Shown in pieces: positions 32,546-44,547 of a stretch of DNA of 64,000 bases. The notes under the pieces are model-generated. The model did not search any database. It was not told the DNA's origin and saw only the letters and a list, made by a program, of their open reading frames with translations. The DNA is taken from contig NC_134026.1 of the NCBI RefSeq assembly GCF_964204645.1, positions 9,497,450 to 9,561,449 of the forward strand, in the 5' to 3' direction. Numbering within the stretch: position 1 is the first letter of the stretch; each line of letters opens with the position of its first letter. Made by a program: the position numbers and the translations under genes. This DNA comes from Tubulanus polymorphus. Lineage: Eukaryota > Nemertea > Palaeonemertea > Tubulaniformes > Tubulanidae.

Positions 32546-33439
32546 GTTAGAATGGGACAGGCAGCCAGTCTACGCCTTTTATAGAAATCTGGACGCTCAT
32601 TGGCCAGTAGTGATATCACTACGCGCGAATTAGGCCAAGAGCGCGCGCTAAATAGAACGCGAATAGAATAGTTAAACAGGAAGATTGATACTCCCAGAGA
32701 TAAAATATCAATACACGCGCTAAAAATACCAAAAGGATAAATTTGAAAGGTTAAAAGCGGAATTTGAAAATCAAACCCGAGTTTGATATCCGCGCGCAAA
32801 TAGTGTGCCGCCTACTAATAGCAGGCTCAATTCGCTGATGAAAACATATCAAACTAACGAAATATGATAAAAGTGGGATTATGACACAACAAAACGGCAG
32901 TTCAAAAGTAAAAAGCGATAACCAAGGAATAGACTACAGGTAAGTAACCAGAATGTCATAGCGCGAATTTACGATAAAAGCCGAATAAAAAGATGTGATC
33001 GTGCTATTTGCCGACAGAAACCGACCTAAATCCCCAACCCGAACGCGAATAGACCGTGACGAGACGCCTGAAAAATTTTACAGTATTACAACGGTCATCC
33101 TTATTACCGAGATGACGTATTTTAGGCCTATATATATATACTTATCAAATCGCCCCACCCGGAGATATCGAGCCGGAGGAAAGGATGAGATGTTGTAACG
33201 AAAATGAACTGGAGATGTTAAACACGGTCCACGTTCACCCAGTCCTGGCAGTGTGGCTGTCTCCACAGCGTATTTACGTTGCTCTACGATCCTGTGTAAC
33301 CACCCACCTAATTAGGCACTTGTACATTCTGCCAGCTCACAGTGTAACAGTCGACAACGCGAAACTGTGATCGATCGATTGTGCTTTTGTTTAACACTCC
33401 GTGGTATTTCCGGGTTTCCCGGGAACCCCGATGACGTAG

Positions 33440-33481
33440 ATACGCGATGACGTCATCACGTGGAAGCTTTTAAGATGGCGG
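33440..33481 (+). promoter_or_regulatory. Promoter motifs: CRE, E-box, YY1-like
   Basis: TGACGTCA (33448-33455), CACGTG (33457-33462) and AAGATGGCGG (33472-33481) lie in order within 35 bp, just upstream of a spliced leader exon. CRE/E-box plus a YY1-type AAGATGGCGG near the start site is a common layout of TATA-less housekeeping promoters in animals. Transcription start probably lies around 33460-33490. Inferred from motifs only. Confidence 0.55.
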
Positions 33482-33551
33482 ACATTTTCGTTTTTGTCTC
33501 GTGAAAATCGAGCAAGTATTTCCTATTTTTCGTCAACCATGAAAAATTAAG
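33482..33551 (+). other. Putative non-coding first exon with a short uORF
   Basis: Ends at a consensus donor (TTAAG|GTGAGT at 33552). The only ATG (33539) is followed by a stop after three codons, so translation must begin in the next exon. That exon starts with ATG right after TTTTACAG at 34180. The exon's 5' end is not determined. Confidence 0.5.
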
Positions 33552-34179
33552 GTGAGTTCAACGCCAATTATTTCATTTGCGTGATGTTTCATTTTCTCAA
33601 AAACGCCATCCCTCTTTACTGTCATGTGTTTTAAAGTTAGTAAATGTGATTTTTAAGAGGGGATCGATTCCGCACTTGACTTAAAATGATCCGCCAATTG
33701 AAGAGTCTAGACGGGTCGAAGACGAAATCCGCCATATTGGACATGAAAACGGCCTGATTAATTCTCCTTATTACATTAATTTATGGTATGATACTTGTTC
33801 AAAACCACTTTTATTTAGTGAATTTGAGTGTTTTAAATTTGTTACTGGAGTAAAGAAATCATTTTAAGTTTCTGAAGTATGATTTTGAAGTGCTTTTTGA
33901 GGTGTTTACAATTTTCGTGATTTGATCATGTGACCGCTATACTGTGCTGCGATTGGTCTAGACCACACCAAAATAAAAACATTAACACGTGCTTTGTTTT
34001 CCTAGAGTTTTTAGGCTGATACACTGTTTATTTCTATGTTTTTGAATGAACAAATCAGTGGAGTATATCAACCAGATCTTCGAAACTGAAATTATATGGC
34101 CTATTTTGTCAAAAACGTATAAATAAAAGCAATTTAAGCATTTATTTTATTACGAGAAATTTATTTCTTTATTTTACAG

Positions 34180-35079
34180 ATGGATGCCCTTACAGAACAA
34201 TATACTATATCTCCGGATGCACCTCAACCAGTAGAATGTTTGAAAAATGGGCACATTCAATTTCTCAAACAGAAGATTTCAAGTAGGCCTACCGGTACCA
34301 AGTCAAAAAACTCTGTAAATTCTGAAGTTGCTGATGATCTGAAAACTTGCGTTTGTGATCCAGCGCAATTGCCTGATCATAAAAATTTGGTCTCTGCCAT
34401 AGGCCGTTCTATTGATAAGTTCAAGAAAATTAAGAACCCCACCAGAGATATTTTGAAAGTGGAGCAGTTATTCAATGAGCGTTTCAAACTCCCAGCAAGA
34501 GTTCATTTAACAGAACCAATTGTTGAAGTGCCAGTGACTCCGGATAGTGTAGCTACGCCAGGTACAAGTGATTTAACTCTCACCACTCCGGGACAATCTG
34601 AGCAGCAGTCATGTAAACGTTGTATGAACTTTGGCTCTTCATACTCGCCTTCTCCAAAAAAATTTAGATTTGATTGTGCCAAATGTGTGAATCAGCGGAT
34701 TGCAATTAAGGAGGTCTCTAAGTCGAAACGCAGTCTTATGTATCAACTTAAATCTACAGCGTCATCCAGAACAGTTCAGCAGTCACTTAATCATAAGAAG
34801 AACATTGAAAGCAGTTTACGTGCTAAGGCTAAAGCTCTACGTGGAGACCTGAATCAAAAGGAGCGTAAGATTAAAGCTTTAGAAAAAAATGTTGCAACGT
34901 TTCAGTCAGAACTTGATAATAGTGAACATTCAAAAGAAATTTTGGCGGCAAAGTCTCAAATTGACATTTTGTTAAAAAAACAAAAAGAGATGCAGTTGAT
35001 AATAGATCGGTTAGAATCGCAGAATTCGGAATCTACAAGTAAAAACTTGTATATTTGGAATCTACAAGTAAATACCTAA
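34180..35079 (+). CDS. Coiled-coil protein of unknown function, exon 2 (may continue)
   Basis: The ATG directly follows TTTTACAG. The 299-codon frame encodes a central zinc-binding-like motif (CKRCMNFG and DCAKCVNQR, near residues 146 and 168). From about 175 to 285 it is a basic then heptad-rich coiled coil (LRAKAKALRGDLNQKERKIK). The last 13-16 codons follow two possible donors in a 29-bp duplication (ACAA|GTAAAA at 35039 and ACAA|GTAAAT at 35068). If the first is used, the exon ends in phase 1 and could join the exon at 45375. The fold resembles N-terminal parts of transposon-derived proteins, but I recognise no named family. Confidence 0.6.
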   Translation: MDALTEQYTISPDAPQPVECLKNGHIQFLKQKISSRPTGTKSKNSVNSEVADDLKTCVCDPAQLPDHKNLVSAIGRSIDKFKKIKNPTRDILKVEQLFNERFKLPARVHLTEPIVEVPVTPDSVATPGTSDLTLTTPGQSEQQSCKRCMNFGSSYSPSPKKFRFDCAKCVNQRIAIKEVSKSKRSLMYQLKSTASSRTVQQSLNHKKNIESSLRAKAKALRGDLNQKERKIKALEKNVATFQSELDNSEHSKEILAAKSQIDILLKKQKEMQLIIDRLESQNSESTSKNLYIWNLQVNT

Positions 35080-35840
35080 ATTTTGATACCCTACAAGGCA
35101 TGGTTAGGTTAGGTTGGGTGAAATCGTTAATTCAATATGGCCGCCATCAAAAATCCAATATGGCCGCCTAATAACGCACAATTTGGCTTTATTTGTTCTA
35201 ATTTCTGTATAACTGATGTGTTATGATGTTGCAACTTGTTTTCTGGGCACTGTTATCTTAAAGAAATGTTTGCAAAGCTCAGTTACCCTTTAGACGCGAA
35301 ACTCACATCGAAGGTCATATGAAGTTCAAGGTCATGGTGACCTTAGTCAAGGTCAAGGATATTCAAAAATTTCGTCTCGGGTTGAAAACCTTTGAATGTA
35401 TGTCTGCTGAAAATTTCATGTAGTTATCTTTACTGTGAGATAAGTTATGGCTGTTTCAGTAAGAAATCTCATAAAACAATCACAGTTTTTCAGTCTTTTG
35501 TCTTAGTTAAATCAAAGACAAAAATCGACTAATTTCCATACACTTAAATTTTAATATTTCCGCTACTACTGTCTGTCACACCTACTCTCCGTGCGATGTT
35601 TTGGTCCGTAATTTCATTAATAATCGGTTTATCTACCTTTATTATGCATCAATTTGTTCAGTGAGGAATTTGCATTCAGAAATAAACAACAATTTTCACT
35701 TAAGTTGTTTTTGTTTTCATTTATGAGCGATAGTTTACTCAGCATACGCTCGCGTAATGCTGAAAAATCCGCTCCGCGGACGCTCGGAAACGTTACAGTG
35801 ACGTCATCACCTGCTCATTAGCATATCAAAATACAGTAGT
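35080..35840. other. Non-coding; a cluster of AGGTCA-type sites
   Basis: Holds GTTCAAGGTCATGGTGACCTTAGTCAAGGTCAAGG at about 35327-35360, three to four TCAAGGTCA/GGTGACCTT half-sites close together. Nothing else recognised. Confidence 0.45.
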
Positions 35841-36091
35841 AATTAGATGGATTGGCAAAAAGACTCCTTAAGTCCAGTTGAATGAGAGAGAAAATTTTGT
35901 CAAATTTCTTGAATTTTTACATTGTCACCATGCCTACGAAATGAAGTTATTTTTCTTGTGGGGTCTCAACAACTAAATCAGGGTGGCGTAGGCATGGTAA
36001 CAATGTTCAAATCCAAGAAATTTGACAAAATGGAGGATTTTCTCTCTCATTCAACTGGACTTAAGGAGTCTTTTTGCCAATCCATCTAATT
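35841..36091. mobile_element. 251-bp hairpin MITE
   Basis: The ends AATTAGATGGATTGGCAAAA and TTTTGCCAATCCATCTAATT are exact complements. Pairing runs about 57 bp (through GACTCCTTAAGTCCAGTTGA and GAGAGAAAATTTT) and continues imperfectly (AAATTTCTTG, CCATGCCTACG) to a central loop. It has no coding sequence. Family unknown. Confidence 0.82.
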
Positions 36092-36588
36092 GGTACAGAA
36101 CTGGAAATATATCGGATATTCAGTTGTTGTCCGCGATTTTTGGCATTCTGTTAAGACATAAATGAGGTATGTACCCCAAAAAGTAAGCAAAATATCCCAG
36201 AAAAATAGGTCTCATCCATTAATAAATAGACATTAGTCAGTAACCTGTCTGTGGCAGAGATGCTAGTTTTCCGGAAAGATCCGGAATTCCGGAAATTTAG
36301 GATCGCCGATGTCAATTCCGGAAATTGGGTGAGAATTCCTCGCGGCGACCAGTAATGGCACGGACCGTAAAAGCATTCGTTTGCTTGTACTCGTCGTCGC
36401 TTCTGTGTTATTTTATCTTGGTCTCTGTTTCCGAGGACGTTCTGCTACAATGTATATATGTGTGCTTGTTGTGGTATCTGTGCGTGCGTAGGCGGAGCGC
36501 CACTGTTGTGACGCCATTTCCAATTAAAAGTCAATTATCTTTACGCGCTGTTGTACATCGTCCCGCTGACGGCCAACAATGTGAACAT

Positions 36589-36647
36589 GCACGTGGTACT
36601 AATTAAGATGATATCTAATAAATATCATCTTAATTATTACCACGTGC
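36589..36647. repeat. 59-nt strong hairpin
   Basis: GCACGTGGTACTAATTAAGATGATAT pairs with ATATCATCTTAATTATTACCACGTGC around a CTAATAA loop, with one or two bulges. It could be a remnant of a foldback element or a structured RNA. It lies just upstream of a hAT fragment. Confidence 0.7.
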
Positions 36648-36720
36648 GTGCTATGTCCTGAGGCACGCAGCTTTGAAACTTTCTTTTTGCCTGCAGCTGT
36701 CAAGCGGGACGGTCTGCAAA

Positions 36721-36990
36721 ATGAGCCCGCACGGAAAGATTGTCAGTCGGGAGTCGGCCGATATAAAGGCAATTGACAGCGGTATAAAAAATAAATTTAA
36801 CTGGCACTGGCTAGAGTGTAAGGACAGTAACGGGGACTACTTATCGAACTACATTCGTAAGTTAGACTTAGCTGGCGTGGCGTACTGCGTCGTTTGTAAA
36901 CACCAGGTCAAATACGGTAGTGGCGGGAAAAAAAGATATTCTTCGTCACCCGGATAGCGCGCGGCATAAGCAGCGAGGGATGTGAAGCAC
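36721..36990 (+). pseudogene. hAT-type transposase fragment: N-terminal BED/TTF-like zinc finger
   Basis: Encodes NKFNWHWLECKDSNGDYLSN, then YCVVCKHQVKYGSGGKK, then in a shifted frame RHPDSARHKQ. The C-x2-C with a later H-x4-H is the zinc-finger plan found at the start of many hAT-derived proteins. The frame changes within the A-run at about 36928-36934, giving an early stop at 36957. No catalytic domain follows, so this is a 5' fragment or a relic. The recognition is by pattern. Confidence 0.5.
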
Positions 36991-37262
36991 AACGAATGCC
37001 TGCCGTCGTATTTTCATATACCCAGATCGCTCTAGAACGCATTTCCGGCGATGCAAAAACGCAAAAAGACACCCGTTCTAAATTCCGGAATTTTGGTACT
37101 TTGGCCCTAGCATCTCTGCTGTGGTTTAGTTTCACGATCGGATATTTTCACAAACCACAGTCAGGAATGGGAAGGTCTTTTTTGTATGAAATCTTCGTCA
37201 GCCAATTTGACTGACGAGTAATTTGCCTGGCATTTCATTGTCTCTTAAGATATCCGTCTAAT

Positions 37263-38525
37263 TTTTAGCCCACTTGGGACTTTAGTCTCAGCGGGCTATT
37301 GCGTTCACTTTTCGTCCATCCGTCCGTCCGTAGACGGAATCCAGTTATTTTGGGAAGTTTTGAAGACGCTTCAAGGTAATGTCTTGATATTTGGTTTATA
37401 CATGTATCTACCCTAGACACATCTTCAGCCCAAAAACTGGCCCTGTCAGATTCAAGATGGCCGACTGGCAGCCATTGTTGTTCGCCAAAAAAATCACTTT
37501 TTACACATTTTCAAAGTTTACGAGGGAAATTTTGAAGACGCTTTGATCATTTACCTTGATCTTTCGATTATATTTGAATCTACCAAGGGCCCATCAGCAT
37601 AAGAAAAATTGGGTCCATCTGACTCAAGATGGCCGTCCTATGACCTTTAAAGTGCCCAAAAATGTCAAATTTGGCCAGAATGCTAGGTCCTTTAGCTTCC
37701 TACTGGTTTGCCATTTCTCATTGCAATTTGTGATGGGTATTCTTTGTAAAGGGATGTTTTATACCTGAGACAGGTATTTTTGATCCGCCAATTATGATGC
37801 AATTGGCGGCCATCTTGGTGTCATTAGTACTTATTTGTAGGTGGGAAAAAGTTTTTCGACATTATATTGATACCTAAGCATATTTTGCTACAACAATGAA
37901 TTAGAAAGTTGTAGCGTATAACGTGTTCTATGATTGGGGTGAGTTTCAAGTTCATTGTTTTTTGTATATGGCCACCAGGGGGCGTTGAATAATACAATAT
38001 CTTAGTATTTCTATATTATATTTGTACCAATACATATTTTGTTACCGCAATCAATTGCAAAGTTGTAGCTCATGACATCTTCCATTATTATGGTCAGTTT
38101 TAATTAATCATTAGTTAATGTATATGGTCACCAGGGGGCGTTGAATAGTAGAATAACCTGGTATTTCCTTATTATATTGGTACCTAGGCATATTTTGTTA
38201 CCATCATCAATTGCAAAGTTGTAGTTCATGACATGTTCTATGAATATGGTGAGTTACAAGGTTATTGGGTTTTGAATATGGTCACCAGGGGGCGTTGAAT
38301 AGTAGAATAACTTAGTATTTCCATATTAAATTGTCAACGAGGCATTGTTTGTTATCACAATCAATTACAAAATCGTAGCTGCTGACATGTTTTATGATTG
38401 TATTGAGTTTCAAGGTCATTGGTTTTTGTATATGGTCACCAGAGGGTGTTGAATATTGAAATTGTTAGATTGTTGAGCATTTGAAACCACTTCCCAAGTG
38501 GGCATGGTGTCCCTGGACCCTTAGT
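37263..38525 (+). repeat. 1.27-kb interspersed repeat, copy 2
   Basis: Aligns end to end with 8241-9511: the same TAGCCCACTTGGGACT start, the Gln/Trp-free non-coding left half, four subrepeats with CACCAGGGGGCGTTGAAT (about 37972, 38128, 38282, 38436) and the TTCCCAAGTGGGC end. The main differences are fewer CCGT units and scattered substitutions. Confidence 0.88.
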
Positions 38526-41344
38526 TGTTGTAATCGACGCACAACAGATTCGTAGTTTGTCTAATACCTATAACACCTCACCTGGCGATCTTAATCCATG
38601 TGCAAATCGGCCGTAAAGTGAGAGTAAATTTCCGTCCAGTCAACAGCTGCCATTTTGAAAATTACTGGAGGTGCTGGCACCTGTGGACTGAAGCCAGGAC
38701 AACAGCACAAACTCTCGAAGCAAAACGACGAAATTGAAAAAATTAAAAAATCAACACTTATTCCCATTTTTCTTTTACCAAAATTTATTATTTCATTACT
38801 TATCTTGGAAAACACGAAGATTTGAAATATTTGTTGGAAAACCATCAAAAATAAAAATTGTCGTTTCGTCTTGGAAGTTTTATATAAATCCTTGTAGGTC
38901 CCCTTGTCTTATTATGCCACATGTGCAATACAGAGAAATGGCGGCCAATGGCGAAATTTGTGGAGAAATTAATTAATTTCTCAAAATAATGTTGATTAAT
39001 CAGTTGAAACATACATAGAATTGGATTATTTCGAAAGGTACCTATTTTAGTTTGTGAATTAAGCCATTAATTGTGGACTGAAGTGAATAGAAAGTATATT
39101 TTTGAAGTGTTACTTTTTTCAACCGTGTTTTGCCCTTGTCATCCCTAACGTTGGTATAAGCCCATCCGATTATAAAAAGCTTACCACCAACGATTAGTAA
39201 CTAACTACCACCCACCCAGACACGTTCATTCAAATTCGCGTGACTTTTGCCGACAGAACTACTGTCGGCATTTTTGCCTGTGTTCAAACTGCGATATCTC
39301 AGCAAATAAACAACCGATTTTGATAAATAAACTATCTACACTAACCTTATGATGTCTTACGTTTGTTCATTATATCATTTTGACGATAAATCTGTTTTTA
39401 ATACGATTAAATTTAAGATACAAAAATGATGCGCTGTTTAGCGATGAGACACGCATCGCTCAAGTGTCTTGTAGCTAACGAACTACAGTGTTACAATGCC
39501 TAGTTTCAAAGTAAAAAAATGGTGTCATTTTTACTATTTCTGTATTTGTATCGCATCAAGCACGGACTATGATGAAGGAACCTCCGAATGAATATAATAA
39601 TAAGAAAACTAAATGTTTGAGGTTTGTAACGATAAATTATTTTTCACAATCGGTTTGGTGAAACTGGATTTCTGGTGGTTTAAAGTCAGAGTGATTTAAG
39701 AGTATTGAGAAAATGTCATTCGTGTCTTAGTGTCTGTGGTACCAGGGAGGTGGGAGTCACTCCCACCCTCACACTAAGGTTCTTGGTGAAGGTCCACGTC
39801 TCGTTAATGCAACGAACGATTTCGCTGGAAAGAATACAATAATACGCAGAAATGCGTTGTCCCCAGTACCCTCGGCGCGTAACGGTCAAAATGTCTCCCC
39901 TTCGCATTTTCCTATTAAACAAGGTGATACACCAACAACTGTCATTCAAATTCTATTTAATCTACGGCGTTCAATGATTGGTTGTTGGTTAGAGTTTAAC
40001 CCCCGCCTACAAAGTTACGTTTTGATGACGCGATATTTTGGTGCCGTAGCTGTCAGATCGGCAGCAGACGCTATAACGCGAATTCGGCCTTTGATTCAGG
40101 GGTGGTTTCCCACCGTGACTTGGAAAGTAAGAAAGCTCTTTTTATTACAGAACGTAACTTTTTAAAACTACTTATAAGGAGTATATAGAAATTTCATATA
40201 TTAAAATTGATTAAGAATTGACCGAGATCTAGTTGTTTGAATGTGTGAAATTTGCCGGTTCCAGTGCGGGCCGCGCACCGAGGCCGTGCGTAGCTGGACG
40301 AGTATTCTATAATTTATGCAGGTGTGTAAAAAGTAGTGGAATCTACTGTTAATTAACTAATTATTAAAATCAACTTCCAATTATATAACATTTATATCGT
40401 AATCGCTGGAAAATGCACATTTATGAAGCTTTTTCCGTGAAAACCGCGGCGAGAAAATTTCATTTGATTTCCGCAGACCAACCTTCCACCCCTCGAAACG
40501 AAATGGTGAAATAACAACGTGAAACAGCTTTTTTTCTAGGGCACAACATTGGCTTTCATTCTTAAAGTTTTCCATTAGGATTTAAGAGTATAGTGGCCTA
40601 TGAATACGGGTTATAGGCCTAACGTTCGTTACCAGATAGGAAATCTAACGAAACGATGCCTTTTTTCAGATCTTCCTCAGCTCAATCTTATAATGTTTTC
40701 ATGTTTTTTTTTCCAGAAGTCAAATAAATAATATGATTAGAGTTTCCAGGAAAAAGAAAGAACAGGCCAGGGCTGCGGCAGCCACAAAAAAAAACCAAAA
40801 ATGGTTATATCAGATAAAAAAATTAAATAAATAATTAAATTTACTTACAAATCTTTATTCCAAAAATATATACGTATCTTGATATGCACATGAATTGTTT
40901 TTTTTTTTTAGCATCTAAACAATGTTTGAAAACAAAAATCAAAGAAACAACCAATCACCAATCATGAAAAAGAAATAAATTTAACTAAGTTATTTTACAG
41001 ATCTAGGGAGGGGGGCCAGTAAGCCTGCCCCCCCTACATTACTGAAAAAAAATCTTACATAATTTTACATAATGCATACTTTCGCTTAAAATAAAATATT
41101 ACATCTTTGTTTAACTGTAAAAGAAGCAGGTAAAGGGAATTTCACATGAATTCTTTACTCTTGAAATGCAGGAAATCCAGACCAAGACCCCGCCAGTATC
41201 AGGCGTCGGAAAATCGCCTTGCACCTCGCGCCTGGTGACATTGTCTTAATAATATGTATTTAGGCCCACCCTAACTGCTCCGCCCTTATCTGGAGGGCTT
41301 AAATCTGGACTAATTTAATCATTTAGATCTTGCTAAATTTTTCT
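38526..41344. other. No gene recognised
   Basis: Short ORFs only. A small hairpin TGCCGACAGAACTACTGTCGGCA lies near 39248. A stretch near 39669-39740 (ATTTCTGGTGGTTTAAAGT, TTAGTGTCTGTGGT) resembles 6196-6275, suggesting a shared short repeat. Confidence 0.45.
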
Positions 41345-42524
41345 TTTGGGTCATTCCGTGTAATATGGACCAAGGCTTGCCCACTCATAGTCTTAGAATG
41401 TCTTCAAACTTAGTGTATAACTAAATGAGGCCATTATAAGCAAGTGGCCAAAATTTTAGCTTAATCGCTTCAATACTTTTGGAAATACAGCCAGTACCCC
41501 ACCCTCAAACAGGCCTAATTTTTGTTGACGAACTGGCAACTTCATGTCCATTTTTCTTTGCTTGTATAAGGCAAGGAACTGATATACTTTCAATCCCTAC
41601 AGTATGGGGTAAGTTCTTTTGGACAAATAGAACATTTTCATGTTCAACTTGTTTTAAGGTTGCTCCCAGGGGGGTCAAAAATGATAAAATCCTATTTCTT
41701 CTCGCTTTTGGGTACATTTTCAGTAGATTGTTTTTATGCTTTGTTATGTAATAATTCACTCATCCTTATGATTTCTAAATAGCGTGAGGGTTAGTTTGTT
41801 CATATGTACCTTAATTCTGGTTGTTCAGGATTATCAGAAATTTTTACGGCCTTTGACCCCACCACTTGATCTCCAAGGGGGGCTAACTTTGACCCGAATT
41901 TTCTCAAAAGAAACCCTTTATATTCTATTAAATTTTTGTGTGGTGGGAACTATTATGGTAACCAATAATCTCTTCAAATATGATTATCTATATATGATTC
42001 CTGGGGATCTGGCAGCCCATCGAATTTTTGAGGAAATTTGCCATTTTTTTGCGATATTGCATTTTTGGCCCATGATACTTGAAAAACACTTAAAACCTGT
42101 TTTCAAAGACTTATTATTCAATATAATGGTTCATTAATATCGATGGATAGTGAAATTCTAATGATATCAGTCACTTTTTTAATTTTCTGAGATCAAATTT
42201 TTCATTTTTTATGCCTTCAGTACATACTACCCTTAAAGATTCCTGTACAACGGGACTAGTTCTATGGTATAAAGTAAACACTCTTAAGTGAAGCTGCGCA
42301 AAATTGTTTAAAAACTACAACCAAAAAGGTTATGATGACTTAAACACATAATTTTCGCTGCTGTTGACTGTACATAAATCTATGAGAAAGTTCTGGTATT
42401 TTTATCTTGTTGCCAACCAACTAACAACTCAACACTACCTCATAAATCAATAAAAGCTTATGATATTGGCATTACTGTGTATATGACCTTCTTAAGTTTT
42501 GTTTCTATGCTGTGAGTTTTAAAC

Positions 42525-43010
42525 ATGGATGAAAATTCTACCATCAAATGTTATGTCGGTTTTTTACTGAATTCTCATTGTCACCAGTATGGAGATTGTA
42601 AAATCAATGGTTTTATTGAGTGCAGTCAAGAGGAATTAGCTTTGATTTCAACAAGAGCAAGAATTAGTGTGAATGAAGTAAGAACTGTATGCTGATGCCA
42701 TAGAAAATACTACCTCCATATTTTTCCTCATATGAAGATGAACCAAAGTTGCTGTGATCCGATGAAAGGGCACAAAAAGTTGGTTTCCAAGGGATTAAAA
42801 GATGTTGATTCGGATATAATTCAACTTGTTTTGTTAAAAACAAGTGAAAATGTTTTTCAAGGACAAAAGATTTGTTACAACTGTATAAAAACATTATCAG
42901 ATCAGGTTCTTCCAGAAAATCTTTCTTTTTTCTATGCTCAAGCTCATATCTCGAGAAAACTTATCACATACAAAATAATGCGTTATAACCTTTTTGGTTG
43001 TAGTTTTTAA
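42525..43010 (+). pseudogene. Cysteine/histidine-rich N-terminal domain of a transposon protein, between the inverted-repeat arms
   Basis: ATG opens a frame with MDENSTIKCYVGFLLNSHCH, then an in-frame TGA (42693-42695) in VC*CHRKYYLHIF, then CCDPMKGHKKLVSKGLKDVD and GQKICYNCIKTL. The regularly placed C-x-CH, CC-x5-H and C-x2-C look like a zinc-binding domain. I have seen similar arrangements at the start of unclassified invertebrate transposase-like proteins; this rests on pattern memory. The frame then runs into the right arm and stops at 43010. The nonsense codon marks it as a relic unless reassigned. Confidence 0.45.
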
Positions 43011-43228
43011 ACAAGTTTATGCAGCTTCAATTAAGAGTGTTTACTTTATACCATAGAACTAGTCCCATTGTACAGGAATCTTTAAGGGTAGTATGACTGA
43101 AGGCATGAAAGATTTGATCTCAGAAAATTAAAAAAGTGACTGATATCATTAGAATTTCACTATCCATCGATATTTATGAACCATTATATTGAATATTAAG
43201 TCTTTGAAAGCATGTTTTAAGTGTTTTT

Positions 43229-44547
43229 GGTTTACCTATGTTATGGCTGTTGGTTGGCAGTCTGCCAAGAGTATGTTAAATCGCGGCACAAAATTTAGTG
43301 GTAATACTTACGGGGTTGTCTTTTATCGTGAAGCAAGTAGAATTGATGCGCGGAGGTTAGGCTGGTACCTCGAACGGAAGATGCAATATTTTTCGAGAAA
43401 AACATCGAAAATTCTTCGCTTTCTATAAGTTACTTGTGTTGACCTATATTTGAATTTCCGACGTGAATACGGGAAATTCTCGGAATTTCCAGGAATTTCG
43501 GCACCTCTGACGTAATTTTGGGAGTAACAAAATGGTGAGCAATTCATTTGACATTCGTGCGGAGCTTAGTTCGCTTAGAGTTTGTTCGTTTGTGAGGATT
43601 ATAATGGAGTCGGCTATCTAATTTAGCGTCTCGAACTTAGTAAGTGTGGCTATTTCTATAGTCATTGTAGCTTGGTTTTGACTACAAAATACATTCTTTC
43701 TTTGAAAAAGTAATAGACGATGTCACCAGCGCGAGCCAGCGGTGATGACGCCGTTTTTGGAGAGGCCAGTCGACAAATGTTTGGCATTGTTTTGTTGAAA
43801 TGCGAGTTAATTGGTGCACACAGTTGTGTGCGCTTTTTCATTTGCTATTGCCATAGGCTAATTACTTTGTTTGACGATGTTTTTGGGGTATATTGGCATT
43901 CTTCGCGTAACAGCGCATAGCCCTGCATGTTAAAATGTGCGCACTACGTAAATCAGCTGGTATGTAATTCATATATCTAACATACGTACATACAAAGTGT
44001 ATGTATGCTCTGTATTCACGTGTATACACTCGCGCAGCACTACTTCGCTCTCCTAGCGCGTATTATAAATACTGTCATACGCTGTCTGTTCCTAAGAAAG
44101 AAAGTGTGCACCTCTTTTAATTTCGTTGGATAGTTCGTCGATGGATACTTATCTTATTATATATCTAAGTCAAGGTCTGGTAAAATCGCTGTTTATTGAC
44201 GTAAAACCATAAAAATAATGTATATGCATTATACGTTACAGTATCTGGGTAACGTAATCTAAACCTATAGGAAAATATTGCCACATTCATCAGGAATAAA
44301 ATGAGCTATCAGGCTAAAGATTTTGGAACTGTTTAATTGGCTTCCTGGATTTTTATGCTAAATACAAAGCAACACACAGCCAATATCAAATTTTGGGTCA
44401 TGCTTCCTAGAGCTCTTATGGTTTTCTAGACATATTTAAACCAAAACTAACAGCCACGCAAGTGAAAATCAAAATGAATACATGTATAGTTGTACGTTCT
44501 TCTAGAAAGTAGAAAGGTAAACCACTTTGCCTGTGGCAAATTATTCA
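43229..44547. other. 1.3-kb insertion in the right arm of the long inverted repeat
   Basis: This segment has no counterpart in the left arm. It starts near GGTTTACC and ends near GGTAAACC, a short possible terminal inverted repeat. It has no convincing coding sequence. The left half contains GGGAAATTCTCGGAATTTCCAGG. Nature of the element unknown. Confidence 0.55.

Noticed and set aside
43720-43920. ORF in the insertion inside the long inverted repeat
   Set aside because: ATG-started but short, without domain or conserved partner sequence; likely chance.
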